The notes beneath the pieces were generated by a model. That model made no database searches and had not been told where the DNA came from. It was given only the letters and a program-made list of their open reading frames with translations. The position numbers were made by a program, and so were the translations under genes. 64,000 bases of DNA. Source: Devosia ginsengisoli. Its GTDB lineage: Bacteria; Pseudomonadota; Alphaproteobacteria; Rhizobiales; Devosiaceae. The DNA lies in assembly GCF_007859655.1 (NCBI RefSeq), contig NZ_CP042304.1:4342501-4406500 (forward strand). The letters are read 5' to 3'. Below are positions 32,775-41,507 of the stretch, piece after piece (within the stretch, counting starts at the first letter, position 1; each line of letters begins with the position of its first letter).

Positions 32775-33606
32775 GGGTCTCTCCTTTGACGGCGCCAGCG
32801 GTCATCCCCGCCACGATCTGCCGGTTGAAGAACAGGAAGACCAGCAAGGGCGGGATGGTGATGAGGGCGATATTGGTGAAGAGCAGGTTGTAGGAGGTCT
32901 GGAACTGGCTCTGGAAATTGTAGAGCGTCAGCTGCACCGTCGCATTGGCATTGCCCGGCAGGTAGTAGAGCGGGTTGGTAAAGTCGTTGAAGACGGCCAC
33001 CGACTGCACCACGATATTGGTGACCGTCACCGGCCAGAGCAGTGGCAGGATGACCCGGAAGAACACGTCGAACGGCCGTGCGCCATCGATGATCGCCGCC
33101 TCGTCCAGCTCGCGCGGAATGGTGGCGATGAAGGCGCGGTAGAGGATGATGGAAAAGGGCAGGCCATAGGCTACCTCGATCAACACCATGCCATGCAGCT
33201 TGCCGAAGAGGCCAATGCCCTGCAGCAGCCAGATGGTGGGAACCACGGCGGGCGGGATCATCAAGCCGGCCAGGATCAGGAATTCGATGAGCCCGTTGAA
33301 GCGCGTCTTGCGGCGCTGCAGCACGAAGCCGACCATGGCGGCGAAGATGACCAAGAGGGTAACGCTGGCCACGGTCAGGATGGTCGAATTGATGAAGGCG
33401 GTGAGCAGCATCCAGTTGCGGGTGGTGACCACCTCGACAATGTTGCTCCAGAGGTAATTGTCGTCGGGCCAGGAGAAGTCGCGCAAGGCGGACTGCTTCT
33501 GGTCCTTGAACGCCGTCAGCACGATGAAGGCGAAGGGCACGAGGAACACCACGCCGGAGACGAGTATGGCGACGACGCTGATCCAGTAGCGGCGGAGATA
33601 GCTCAT
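32299..33606 (-). CDS. Sugar ABC permease (MalG type), stop codon lost, extended ORF
   Basis: The first 275 residues form a normal CUT1 inner-membrane permease. It has six helices, the EAA-loop [27 protein letters not shown] and the family's usual ending MTAGAVKG (about residues 268-275). Homologues stop there. Here no stop follows; the frame continues through the ATPase start (32774) in another frame to a stop at 32299, adding 160 residues of low-complexity, Arg-rich sequence with no family resemblance. The resulting 476-nt overlap with the ATPase gene is not expected for a real gene pair. A one-base indel or substitution at about 32775-32790, or an assembly error, is the likely cause. Starts ATG 33606, overlapping malF by 4 nt. 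Confidence 0.8.
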   Translation of the reverse strand: MSYLRRYWISVVAILVSGVVFLVPFAFIVLTAFKDQKQSALRDFSWPDDNYLWSNIVEVVTTRNWMLLTAFINSTILTVASVTLLVIFAAMVGFVLQRRKTRFNGLIEFLILAGLMIPPAVVPTIWLLQGIGLFGKLHGMVLIEVAYGLPFSIILYRAFIATIPRELDEAAIIDGARPFDVFFRVILPLLWPVTVTNIVVQSVAVFNDFTNPLYYLPGNANATVQLTLYNFQSQFQTSYNLLFTNIALITIPPLLVFLFFNRQIVAGMTAGAVKGETHGWPRTESAPQELWRSRSHQGRRPQRHPWRIRGLCRPLGLREIHLAAYDCRAGGHNRGRTLDRRQAVQRRRTARPRHCHGVPELRALPAYDGLRQCRFWPQTGEDAQGCARRQDPRSRENPADGTPARAQAEPAFGRAAPARRHRPRHRAPARSVPVR

Positions 33607-34514
33607 TCATGCCCCTCCCGGCGATTGAGCAGCATGGTCAGCGGCACGACCAGCACGGCGATGAGGATGAACAGCACCACATTGCCGGCGGTGGAGAGCC
33701 CGTAGAAGCCGGCCTGATACTGCTTGTAGATGACGGAGGCGACGGTATCGGAAGCAAAGCCCGGCCCGCCGCGCGTCATGGCCCAGATGAGGTCGAAGGT
33801 GCGCAGCCCGCCGATGAAGCTGAGGATGATCACGGTTACGGTCGCCGGGCGGCACAGGGGCAGGGTGATGTAGAGGAAATTCTGCAACGCGGTGGCACCA
33901 TCAATGCGAGCGGCTTCGTAATAGTCCTTGGGGATGGCGACGATGCCGGCAATGTAGATGACGGTGGCGAGGCCCACGCCTTTCCACACATCGACCAGGG
34001 CCACCGAGAACAGCGCCAGATTGGGATCGACCAGCCAGCCTGGCCCCTTGATGCCGAGCAGCGCCAGGCCTTCGTTGATCATGCCCTGGGTGGGGTGCAT
34101 CAGCACGGTGAAGGTGATGCCGACACCCACGGTCGACACCAGCACCGGAAAGAACACCACCGAGCGCAGATAGCCCCGCGCCGCGATCTGGCTGGTGAGT
34201 AGCACGGCCAGCAGCAGGCCGAGCACGACCTTGAGGCCCGACGTCACCACCGCATAGATCACGGTGTTGATGAGCCCCTTGATGAGGAAGGGTTCGCGCA
34301 GGAATTGCGCGAAATTGTCGAAGCCGATGAAGGTGGAGCTGAAGAGGTTCCAGCGCGTCAGGCTGAAATAGAGCGACGCCACGGTCGGCAGCAGGAACAG
34401 CACGCCATAGATGATGGCGGCGGGCAGGAAGAACCAGCCGGGATAGGGTGAGCGGCGCTTCAGGGCCGGAAGAGGAGCGGCGCTGGCCGTTCCGGTCTCA
34501 GTCATCACGGCCAT
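33603..34514 (-). CDS. Sugar ABC permease (MalF type)
   Basis: 303-residue CUT1 permease with about six helices. Seen: the P-G-W-F-F-L-P first helix, RWNLFSSTFIGFDNFAQFL, and the EAA-loop YYEAARIDGATALQNFLYITLPLCRP. The C-terminal region carries MTRGGPGFASDTVASVIYKQ. The start at ATG 34514 follows a strong GGAGAGG site; the upstream in-frame ATG at 34559 has none. It pairs with the MalG-type permease (overlap 33603-33606). Confidence 0.92.
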   Translation of the reverse strand: MAVMTETGTASAAPLPALKRRSPYPGWFFLPAAIIYGVLFLLPTVASLYFSLTRWNLFSSTFIGFDNFAQFLREPFLIKGLINTVIYAVVTSGLKVVLGLLLAVLLTSQIAARGYLRSVVFFPVLVSTVGVGITFTVLMHPTQGMINEGLALLGIKGPGWLVDPNLALFSVALVDVWKGVGLATVIYIAGIVAIPKDYYEAARIDGATALQNFLYITLPLCRPATVTVIILSFIGGLRTFDLIWAMTRGGPGFASDTVASVIYKQYQAGFYGLSTAGNVVLFILIAVLVVPLTMLLNRREGHE

Positions 34515-34583
34515 GTACCTCTCCTCGGGAAGGTGGCGGCTCCGGGTGAGACCAGGCACCCGAAGCCGCCCATGTGCAAGAGC

Positions 34584-35882
34584 TTACCAGCCCGGGAGGC
34601 CAAGCTGCTGGGCCTGCTTGCGCACGTCCTCGTCATAAAGCGCGGCGCCATCGGCCGCCGGGCGGATGCCCGAGCCGACTTCGACCGTGATCTGCTCGAG
34701 CGCCGGCCCCTTTATGGGCGACAGGAATTCGAGCGCTGGCCCATTCTGCCCGCCTTCGGCGAAATAGGGCAGCATGTCGCTGACAGCCGGCGGCACGTCA
34801 TCGGGCAGGGTGCAGCCATTGACCAGGTACGGGCCTGAGGCGCCGCCGGCCCGGGTCTGGGCCTCGCAGCCCTCGACGCTGGCGACGAACGCCACGAAGC
34901 GCTTGGCGGCATCGAGGTTCGACGTGGTGTTGGGGATGTAGAGCCCGTCGGGCATCCATACCGTCAAACCGTTGAGATCGGCCTCGTCGCCGGGCTGGGC
35001 GAAGAAACCGACATTGTCGAGCATGTCGGGATAGGACGCGGCGATGGCAGTGGTGGCAAAGGTCAGCATCGGATAATGCGCACCTTCGCCCGAGGCAACC
35101 ATGCGCAGGCCATCGTCATACTTGGCGGCGCCGAAATCCTCGTTGAACAGGCCCGCATCATGGGTTTCCTGCAGCTTCTCGAAGCCGCGCAGGGCGGCCG
35201 CATCGGTAGCGAACTTGGCCTCGCCGGCGGTGTAGCGGCTGGCAAAGCTGGGGTCCTTGGCCGAGACGTTGTAATAGTCGGCCAGCACGAACAACTGGCT
35301 GGTCCAGGTGTCGCCATAGGTCTGGATCACGGCGACCTTTCCGGCAGCCTTGATCTTCTCGTTATTGGCCATGAATTCGGCCCAGGTCTTGGGGATGGAA
35401 AGCCCCAGCTCTTCGTAGATCGCCTTGTTGTAATAGATGCCGCCACCCATGGCTGCGCCCATCGGCGCGCCGCGCACGGTGCCATCGGGCGCCGTCACCA
35501 CCTGCTTGAACGAGGCCTGCACATCGGCCTGCCAGGGCTCGTTGGTCAGGTCGACCAGGAACTGCGCCGGATTGATCGCCTGGAACAGCGAGCCGGAATT
35601 GTAGCGGAAGATATCGGCCATGGAACTGGTGGCCAGCCGCGTCTTGACGAGGTTGTCGCCTTCCGAACCGCCGGGGCGGGTTTCGATGTCGATATTGATA
35701 TCGGGGTTGGCCGCCTCGAACGACTTCACCAGTTCCTCGGCCACTGCCACGCCATCGGCGCCGCTGGGAATGAGGTAGGTGAGGTTGATGCTCTGGGCAT
35801 GGGCTGCGCCCGTCAGCGCCGTCATTGCCATGAGGCCTGCGGACAGGCCGGCCAGGGCAATCCTGCGGGAAGTCTTGGTCAT
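34584..35882 (-). CDS. Sugar ABC transporter substrate-binding protein (CUT1, family 1)
   Basis: 432-residue periplasmic receptor with a Sec signal (R-R-I-A-L-A-G-L...A-H-A-Q, cleavage near residue 29/30). The mature fold is that of family-1 maltose-type binding proteins: LTYLIPSGADGVAVAEELVKSFEAANPDINI, TRLATSSMADIF, GGGIYYNKAIYEELGLSIPKTWAEF and WMPDGLYIPNT. It presumably delivers a rhamnose-containing oligosaccharide or its product to the permeases downstream. ATG 35882 is selected (AGAGAG site). The frame is open to 36329 within the rhamnosidase gene, without support. Confidence 0.9.
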   Translation of the reverse strand: MTKTSRRIALAGLSAGLMAMTALTGAAHAQSINLTYLIPSGADGVAVAEELVKSFEAANPDINIDIETRPGGSEGDNLVKTRLATSSMADIFRYNSGSLFQAINPAQFLVDLTNEPWQADVQASFKQVVTAPDGTVRGAPMGAAMGGGIYYNKAIYEELGLSIPKTWAEFMANNEKIKAAGKVAVIQTYGDTWTSQLFVLADYYNVSAKDPSFASRYTAGEAKFATDAAALRGFEKLQETHDAGLFNEDFGAAKYDDGLRMVASGEGAHYPMLTFATTAIAASYPDMLDNVGFFAQPGDEADLNGLTVWMPDGLYIPNTTSNLDAAKRFVAFVASVEGCEAQTRAGGASGPYLVNGCTLPDDVPPAVSDMLPYFAEGGQNGPALEFLSPIKGPALEQITVEVGSGIRPAADGAALYDEDVRKQAQQLGLPGW

Positions 35883-35940
35883 TGGTCTCTCTCCCATTGC
35901 GCCCGCACCATGCGGGCAGTCCAAGCCGCCGCCTGTTCGA

Positions 35941-38328
35941 TCAGGGCGTGCGGGCATTGATGCTGTGCTCGGCACGCGCTTTCCGCGCGACCGGCGTGTA
36001 GGTGAAGGTGACGGTGTGCGTGCCAGACGCGAGGGTGTAGTCGCCCTTGCCATCCCAGGCGGCGCCATCGACCCGTGCATTGCTATAGTCGGGCTTGAGG
36101 CGCAGCAGGCCGCGCGATCCGGCGGGAACCTCGACCTCGTAGCGAACCTGGTCGGCCTCGGCCGTCCATTCGGCGCGGATGTCACCCTTCGGGCTGGCAT
36201 GGCTCGCCTTGACCGGCGACAGGTCGGCGATGATGGTCGGCTCGAAGACCACCGTGGCAAAGCCCGGCTCGGTTTCGTCCGGCCGGAAGCCGGCCACGCC
36301 TTCCAGCAGCCATTGGCACACCGCGCCATAGGCGTAGTGATTGTAGGAATTCATCTGCGGATTGTAGATGGAGCCATCGGCCTGGATGGCGTCCCAGCGC
36401 TCCCAGATGGTGGTGGCGCCCATCTTGACCTGATAGAGCCAGCCGGGGACTTCTTCCTGCAGGAACACATCGGCGGCGAGGCCGATTTCCCCGATCTTGA
36501 CCAGAGCCGGCAGCAGAGCCGGTGTGCCGATGAAGCCGGTGCCGATGCGGCCGTCGGCGCGGGCAATGGTGGCCTTGAAATAGTGCTTGGCGGCCTCGCG
36601 CTTGTCCTCGGGAATGAGGTCGTGGAGGAAAGCGAGCGCATAGGATGTCTGGTCGTCATAGGCCAGCCGCCCCGATGGCGTGATGAATTCGCGGGCGAAG
36701 GCGGCCTTCACCTCGGCGGCCATCTTTTCGAGGCGCGTGGCGATATCGGTATTGCCGGTAATGCGGGCAATACGGGCGACTAGTGTGGATGTGATAAAGA
36801 GGTAGATGGTGGCGGCGGCATCGTCGCCGATGGTCGGCAGCGGCTTGGCCGAAGGCCCACCCGGCTGCAGCCAGTCGCCGAAGGAAAAGCCGCGCCCGCC
36901 CCATTCGCGCGGCGGGGAGACCACCGGGCCATCGCTGATCGACCAGACAAAATCGACCCATTTGACCATGGCCGGCAGCGCTTCGCCGAGGAAGGCCTCG
37001 TCGCCGTAATGCAGGTAAAGCTGCCACGGGATGACGGCGACGGCATCGCCCCAGCCGGTGCTGCCGTAAAAGCCCGGATAATCCCCAGGGTTGAGCTTGG
37101 TCGGATCCGGCACGACATGGGGCACGGCGCCATCGGGGCGCTGGTCGGCCATCAGGTCCCGCATCCATTTGTGGAAGAAGCCCTGCACTTCGCCGAAATA
37201 GGCGGCGGTGCCGGCAAAGACCTGCGCATCGCCGGTCCAGCCCAGCCGCTCGTCGCGCTGCGGGCAATCGGTGGGTACTTCGATGAAATTGGCGCGCTGC
37301 GACCAGACGGTATTGAGCACCAGCCGGTTGACCAGGTCATTGCCCGAGATGAAGGCGGCCTTGACCGCGGTGACCGAACTGATCGGCACCGAGACCACGC
37401 TGTCGAGTTTTGCCGTGCCGGTGATGGTCACGCGGGCATAGCGGAACCCCTGGAAGGTGAAATAGGGCCGGTAATGTTCGGTGCCAGTGCCAGCCAGCGT
37501 ATATTCCAGCCGCGCCGCGGCGGTGCGGAAATTGACGTTGTAGAAGTCGCCATGCTCGTTGAGCACTTCGGCATGTTCCACAGTGACCGTGGCGCCAGCC
37601 TCGCCGGTCACGTCAAAGGCGACATAGCCGCCGCTGTTCTGGCCGAAATCATAGACAGTGCGGCCCTCTGCATCGGTCCAGCTCCTGACCACAGGGAGGG
37701 GAGCGAGTTCACGGACCGGCGTCGTTTCGTGGGCGATGAGCTTGCTCGTGTCGAAGGCAATGGCGGCGCTGCCGGCCGTGATCTTGGGCGTGAAGCGCGC
37801 ATCGAAGATTTCGCCGAAATAGATGCCCGACTTGCGCACTGGCAGCTCGCCGCTCTCCCAGCTCGCCTCGGTGACCAGCAGCGGGGCGCCGTCGCCCTTG
37901 CCGGAATGCAGCTCGGCGATGGCGGCGATTTCACTGCCCCAGGTGTTGAAGATCGGGGCTTTGCCCCACATCATCTGCGAGCGCAGCCAGCCATCGGCCA
38001 GCCAGATTTCGATGCGGTTCTCGCCCGGCACGAGCAGGTCGACCACGGCATAGGTCTGGTAGCTCAGGCGGGAGTCATAGCTGGTCCAGCCCGGGGTCAG
38101 CAGGTCATTGCCGACGCGGTGACCATTGATGAAGCAACGGTAGAGCCCGAGCGCGGAGATATAGAGCACCTCGCTGCCGCCGACGCCGTCGAGCGTGAAC
38201 GACTTGGCGAGAAAACTGGCCGGCGTTTCGACGCCCTTGTCGGCCAGGGGCCGAACCATCTGCGCCGTCCAGGCGTGCTTGTGGGAGGTCGCTGCCAAGG
38301 CTGCGGCGCGCGGCAAAACGTGATTCAC
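35941..38328 (-). CDS. Alpha-L-rhamnosidase (GH78)
   Basis: 795-residue glycoside hydrolase family 78 enzyme removing terminal rhamnose. Domains in order: N-terminal beta-sandwich (about 20-200, LYISALGLYRCFINGHRVG...DLLTPGWTSYDSRL and AWLRSQMMWG-like), a second beta domain (about 200-330, YDFGQNSGGYV), then an (alpha/alpha)6 catalytic barrel with the hallmark PTDCPQRDERLGWTGDAQVF (about 355-375) and EEVPGWLYQVKMGATTIWERWD, where catalytic Asp/Glu reside, and a C-terminal beta domain. There is no signal peptide, so it is likely cytoplasmic, acting on imported oligosaccharides. GTG 38328 with a GGGAGGA site is the preferred start; ATG 38367 and the open frame to 38400 are alternatives. First gene of the leftward operon. 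Confidence 0.92.
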   Translation of the reverse strand: MNHVLPRAAALAATSHKHAWTAQMVRPLADKGVETPASFLAKSFTLDGVGGSEVLYISALGLYRCFINGHRVGNDLLTPGWTSYDSRLSYQTYAVVDLLVPGENRIEIWLADGWLRSQMMWGKAPIFNTWGSEIAAIAELHSGKGDGAPLLVTEASWESGELPVRKSGIYFGEIFDARFTPKITAGSAAIAFDTSKLIAHETTPVRELAPLPVVRSWTDAEGRTVYDFGQNSGGYVAFDVTGEAGATVTVEHAEVLNEHGDFYNVNFRTAAARLEYTLAGTGTEHYRPYFTFQGFRYARVTITGTAKLDSVVSVPISSVTAVKAAFISGNDLVNRLVLNTVWSQRANFIEVPTDCPQRDERLGWTGDAQVFAGTAAYFGEVQGFFHKWMRDLMADQRPDGAVPHVVPDPTKLNPGDYPGFYGSTGWGDAVAVIPWQLYLHYGDEAFLGEALPAMVKWVDFVWSISDGPVVSPPREWGGRGFSFGDWLQPGGPSAKPLPTIGDDAAATIYLFITSTLVARIARITGNTDIATRLEKMAAEVKAAFAREFITPSGRLAYDDQTSYALAFLHDLIPEDKREAAKHYFKATIARADGRIGTGFIGTPALLPALVKIGEIGLAADVFLQEEVPGWLYQVKMGATTIWERWDAIQADGSIYNPQMNSYNHYAYGAVCQWLLEGVAGFRPDETEPGFATVVFEPTIIADLSPVKASHASPKGDIRAEWTAEADQVRYEVEVPAGSRGLLRLKPDYSNARVDGAAWDGKGDYTLASGTHTVTFTYTPVARKARAEHSINARTP

Positions 38329-38373
38329 GAAAGTCCTCCCGATGGGTCTGGCGTCTACTCGCGCCATTTCGTA

Positions 38374-38395
38374 TAACGTTCTCTGTAGATCGTTA
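38374..38395. promoter_or_regulatory. Possible LacI-family operator
   Basis: In the divergent gap between the rhamnosidase and lacI-type genes, TAACG (38374-38378) and CGTTA (38391-38395) form an inverted pair around a 12-bp spacer. The left part AACGTT is itself palindromic with the central CG typical of LacI-family sites. Identified by symmetry only. Confidence 0.4.
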
Positions 38396-38494
38396 CACAA
38401 ACATTGTAAAGCCGGTCTGTGACGGTGTTGAACGCGGCTTGCGGAGCAGGCGGCGCTGGCCTAGAGCAGACGGAACAACTTTTTCGGGCAATAC

Positions 38495-39532
38495 GTGAGC
38501 CAGGGCAGCGACATACCAACGGCCAGGAGCGGGCGGGTGACCATCCGCACCGTGGCCGAGCACGCCGGTGTCTCGGTGGCGGCCGTATCCAAGGTGCTGC
38601 GTGACGCCTATGGGGTGAGCGCGGCCCTGCGCGCCAAGGTCGAGGCGTCGATTGCGACGCTCAACTACCGCCCCAGCGCCGCGGCGCGCGGTATGCGCGG
38701 CCAGACCTATACGATCGGCGTCATCATGGCCGACATCAACAACCCCTTCTATCCGCAGATATTCGAGGGCATTAACGACGGCCTCTCCGACACCCAGTAT
38801 ATTCCCCTGATCGGGCTGGGACGCGGCCTTGCCACGATCGAAACCACGATCGTTCATGCCATGGTCGACCGGCAGATGGACGGCATCATCATGATCGGCC
38901 AGCGGCTTAACACGCCTGGTCTCAACGAGGTCGCCAAGAGCCTGCCCATCGTGGTGGTGGCCCATCACGAACCCACAGCCACCGCCTTCGATACCGTCAA
39001 CAATGACGATGAACTCGGCGGCAGGCTGGTGGTGGAGCACCTGCTGGCGCAGGGTTACAAGCGCCCGGCCATGATTACGCTCAGCCGCGCCCAGCTTGGC
39101 CGGGTCGACGTATCCGACCGCCGCGAGCGGGGCTTTGCCAAGGCTATGCAGGCCGCCGGGCTGGGGCACTATGTCCATATCGAAGCGGCGGAAGCCGAGC
39201 TCGATGACGTGACGGCAACGGTTCGCGAACTGCTTGAACGGCCCGATCCGCCGGACGCCATTTTCGGCTGGGCGGATTACTACGCCCTCGAAGTGCTGAG
39301 CGCCGTGCGCACGCTGGGCTATCGGGTCCCCGAGGATATCGGGGTCATCGGCTATGATAATTCCGAACCCTGTTCCTTCACCCAGAACAACCTGACCAGC
39401 ATCGACCAGTCGGGCCGCGAGATCGGCCGGCAGGCCGTGCGTATGCTGCTCGAACGCATTGGCGGCCGCACCACGGTCGAGCATTTCGTCACCACGCCCA
39501 AGGTGAGCCTGCGCGGCAGCACCCAGCGCTAG
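38495..39532 (+). CDS. LacI family transcriptional regulator
   Basis: 345-residue LacI/GalR-type repressor. Helix-turn-helix and hinge at about residues 15-65 (TIRTVAEHAGVSVAAVSKVLRDAYGVSAALRAKVEASI, LNYRPSAAARGMR), followed by a periplasmic-binding-protein-like sensor (TYTIGVIMADINNPFYPQIFEGI, AVRTLGYRVPEDIGVIGYDNSE). The start is GTG 38495. Divergent from the rhamnosidase-transporter operon, so it probably controls it in response to rhamnose or a rhamnosidase product. An inverted repeat lies in the gap. Confidence 0.92.
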   Translation: MSQGSDIPTARSGRVTIRTVAEHAGVSVAAVSKVLRDAYGVSAALRAKVEASIATLNYRPSAAARGMRGQTYTIGVIMADINNPFYPQIFEGINDGLSDTQYIPLIGLGRGLATIETTIVHAMVDRQMDGIIMIGQRLNTPGLNEVAKSLPIVVVAHHEPTATAFDTVNNDDELGGRLVVEHLLAQGYKRPAMITLSRAQLGRVDVSDRRERGFAKAMQAAGLGHYVHIEAAEAELDDVTATVRELLERPDPPDAIFGWADYYALEVLSAVRTLGYRVPEDIGVIGYDNSEPCSFTQNNLTSIDQSGREIGRQAVRMLLERIGGRTTVEHFVTTPKVSLRGSTQR

Positions 39533-39597
39533 GCAAATTCTGTAATTTTGTTGTCGGCGGCGGCTTGGTATCCTCATCGCAAACGCTGAGGTGGGTC

Positions 39598-40215
39598 ATG
39601 GGCGAAGACAGATTCTGGAACAAGTTGGCCGACAGCTATGCGCGGCAGCCGATTGCCGACGAGGCCGCCTACCAGACCAAGCTGGAGGTGACGCGAGGCT
39701 ACCTGCAGCCGGATATGGAATTGCTGGAATTCGGCTGCGGCACCGGCGGAACGGCCATTCTCCATGCGCCCTATGTGCGGCATATCAGGGCCATCGATTT
39801 TTCCGAGTCTATGCTGGCTATTGCGCGGGCCAAGGCCGCCGTGGCGGGCGTCGAGAACATAACCTTCGAGCGCGCTGATATCACCAGCTTCGATGCGCCG
39901 GACGGCAGTTTCGATGTGATCCTGGGGATGAGCATATTGCATCTGCTGGCCGACAAGGACGCGGTCATCGCCAAAGTGTTTCGGATGCTCAAGCCTGGAG
40001 GGCTTTTCGTCAGCAGCACGACCTGTCTTGGCGACACGATGGGCGCGTTCAAGCTCATCGCCCCTGTCGGCAAGGCGCTGGGTCTGCTGCCGCAGCTCGA
40101 TGTGATGACTACGGCCGACCTGGTTCGGAGCCTGACCAGCGCCGGATTTTCCATGGAGCACCAATGGCAGCCGGGCAAGGGCAAGGCAGTGTTCATCGTC
40201 GCGCGGGCCGGTTAG
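39598..40215 (+). CDS. Class I SAM-dependent methyltransferase
   Basis: 205-residue methyltransferase. Motif I LEFGCGTGGTAI (SAM binding) near residue 45, motif II IRAIDFSESMLAIAR, a DGSFDVILGMSILHLL motif and LKPGGLFV. It resembles UbiE/ubiquinone-type small methyltransferases, but the substrate is unknown. The start at ATG 39598 has a GAGGTG site; an in-frame GTG at 39565 lies further upstream. It is unlinked in function to the LacI gene before it or to the sugar importer after it. Confidence 0.87.
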   Translation: MGEDRFWNKLADSYARQPIADEAAYQTKLEVTRGYLQPDMELLEFGCGTGGTAILHAPYVRHIRAIDFSESMLAIARAKAAVAGVENITFERADITSFDAPDGSFDVILGMSILHLLADKDAVIAKVFRMLKPGGLFVSSTTCLGDTMGAFKLIAPVGKALGLLPQLDVMTTADLVRSLTSAGFSMEHQWQPGKGKAVFIVARAG

Positions 40216-40302
40216 CACACAGCCAATTGGCAGGTAATCATCTGAAAAATCAGCGATTTTTACCCGTAACGGACCGCGGGCTTAGTCATACTTTTTGCTA
40301 TT

Positions 40303-40325
40303 TACATATAATAGTACTTTATGTA
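40303..40325. promoter_or_regulatory. ytfQ-operon promoter/operator region
   Basis: The 168-bp AT-rich gap before ytfQ holds a TATAAT at 40307-40312 that fits a -10 box. It is embedded in an inverted repeat TACAT-N13-ATGTA (40303-40307, 40321-40325) that could be the site of the FadR-type regulator at the end of this cluster. A -35 element is weak (TTAGTC at 40282). Confidence 0.4.
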
Positions 40326-40383
40326 GCGTCCTCCTATCGTCGCAGGTGAACACGCCGCGACGGGCCACAATTGGGAGGACATC

Positions 40384-41358
40384 GTGAACATCATTTCCAA
40401 GCTCGCCATCGCGGCGAGCCTCGCTACCGCTTTGACGTCTGTCAGCATTGCGCAGGACAACCTGCAGGGCCTGGTCGTCGGCTTCAGCCAGATCGGTTCG
40501 GAATCCGGCTGGCGCGCCGCCGAGACCTCGGTGACCAAGCAGCAGGCCGAAGCCCTCGGCGTCGATCTCAAGTTTGCCGATGCGCAGCAGAAGCAGGAAA
40601 ACCAGATCAAGGCGATCCGCGGCTTCATCGCCCAGGGCGTCGATGCCATTCTCGTCGCGCCCGTCGTTGCGACCGGCTGGGACGATGTGCTGGCCGAAGC
40701 CAAGGAAGCCGAAATCCCCGTCCTGCTGCTCGACCGCGGCGTCGATGCGCCCGAAGACCTCTACCTGACCATGGTGGCCTCCGACCAGGTTCTGGAAGGC
40801 CGTGTTGCCGGCGACTGGCTGGTGGCCGATGTCGGCGATGCCGATTGCAAGGTCGTCGAACTCCAGGGCACCGTCGGTTCCACTCCGGCCATCAACCGCA
40901 AGCAGGGCTTTGAAGAAGCCATTGCCGGCCATGACAACATCTCCATCATCCGCAGCCAGACGGGTGATTTCACCCGCGCCAAGGGCAAGGAAGTGATGGA
41001 AGGCTTCATCAAGGCCGAAAACGGCGGCGCCGATATCTGCGCGGTCTATGCCCACAATGACGACATGGCGGTGGGTGCCATCCAGGCCATCAAGGATGCC
41101 GGCCTCAAGCCCGGTACCGATATCAAGGTGGTCTCGATCGATGGTGTGCCGGACATCTTCTCCGCCATGGTTGCCGGCGAAGCCAATGCCACGGTGGAAC
41201 TGACCCCCAACATGGCCGGCCCTGCCTTCGAAGCCCTGGCCGCCTATCTCAAGGACGGCACCGTGCCCCCCAAGACCATCATCACCGAATCCAAGCTCTA
41301 CACCCCGGCGGATGATCCGCAGGGCGAGTATGATACCCGCAAGAGCCTGGGTTACTAA
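40384..41358 (+). CDS. ytfQ: Ribose/galactofuranose-type ABC transporter substrate-binding protein (YtfQ-like)
   Basis: 324-residue periplasmic receptor of the pentose/hexose (CUT2) class. A short Sec signal ends near residue 23 (SIAQD). The mature protein matches YtfQ: LVVGFSQIGSESGWRAAETSVTKQQAE, FADAQQKQENQIKAIRGFIAQGVDAILVAPVV, AHNDDMAVGAIQAIKDAG and KVVSIDGVPDIF. E. coli YtfQ binds galactofuranose. The start is GTG 40384 with a GGGAGGA site. First gene of ytfQ-ytfR-ytfT-yjfF, separated from ytfR by an 81-bp hairpin repeat that may favour expression of the receptor over the membrane genes. Confidence 0.9.
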   Translation: MNIISKLAIAASLATALTSVSIAQDNLQGLVVGFSQIGSESGWRAAETSVTKQQAEALGVDLKFADAQQKQENQIKAIRGFIAQGVDAILVAPVVATGWDDVLAEAKEAEIPVLLLDRGVDAPEDLYLTMVASDQVLEGRVAGDWLVADVGDADCKVVELQGTVGSTPAINRKQGFEEAIAGHDNISIIRSQTGDFTRAKGKEVMEGFIKAENGGADICAVYAHNDDMAVGAIQAIKDAGLKPGTDIKVVSIDGVPDIFSAMVAGEANATVELTPNMAGPAFEALAAYLKDGTVPPKTIITESKLYTPADDPQGEYDTRKSLGY

Positions 41359-41387
41359 TCGGGCTTGCCCAAACCGCTTGTTCAAAC

Positions 41388-41468
41388 CACGGTGTCATCC
41401 CGGCGAAAGCCGGGATCCATCCTGAGATCTCAAGATGGATCCCGGGTCGAGCCCGGGATGACACCGTG
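41388..41468. repeat. Family A palindromic repeat inside the ytf operon
   Basis: A near-perfect 81-bp inverted repeat: CACGGTGTCATCCCGG at the left and CCGGGATGACACCGTG at the right, with an ATCCATC.../...GATGGATCC core. It lies between the receptor gene and the ATPase gene of one operon, a typical position for mRNA-stabilising REP elements. Same family as 3149-3281 and 9165-9302. Confidence 0.8.
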
Positions 41469-41507
41469 CATGCGGATAACGTGGTGATGGCGACGGGGAG
41501 GGACACC

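Noticed and set aside
37009..38376. A 455-residue plus-strand frame opposite the rhamnosidase
   Set aside because: It is a mirror of the GH78 gene, with no ribosome site and no recognisable domain.
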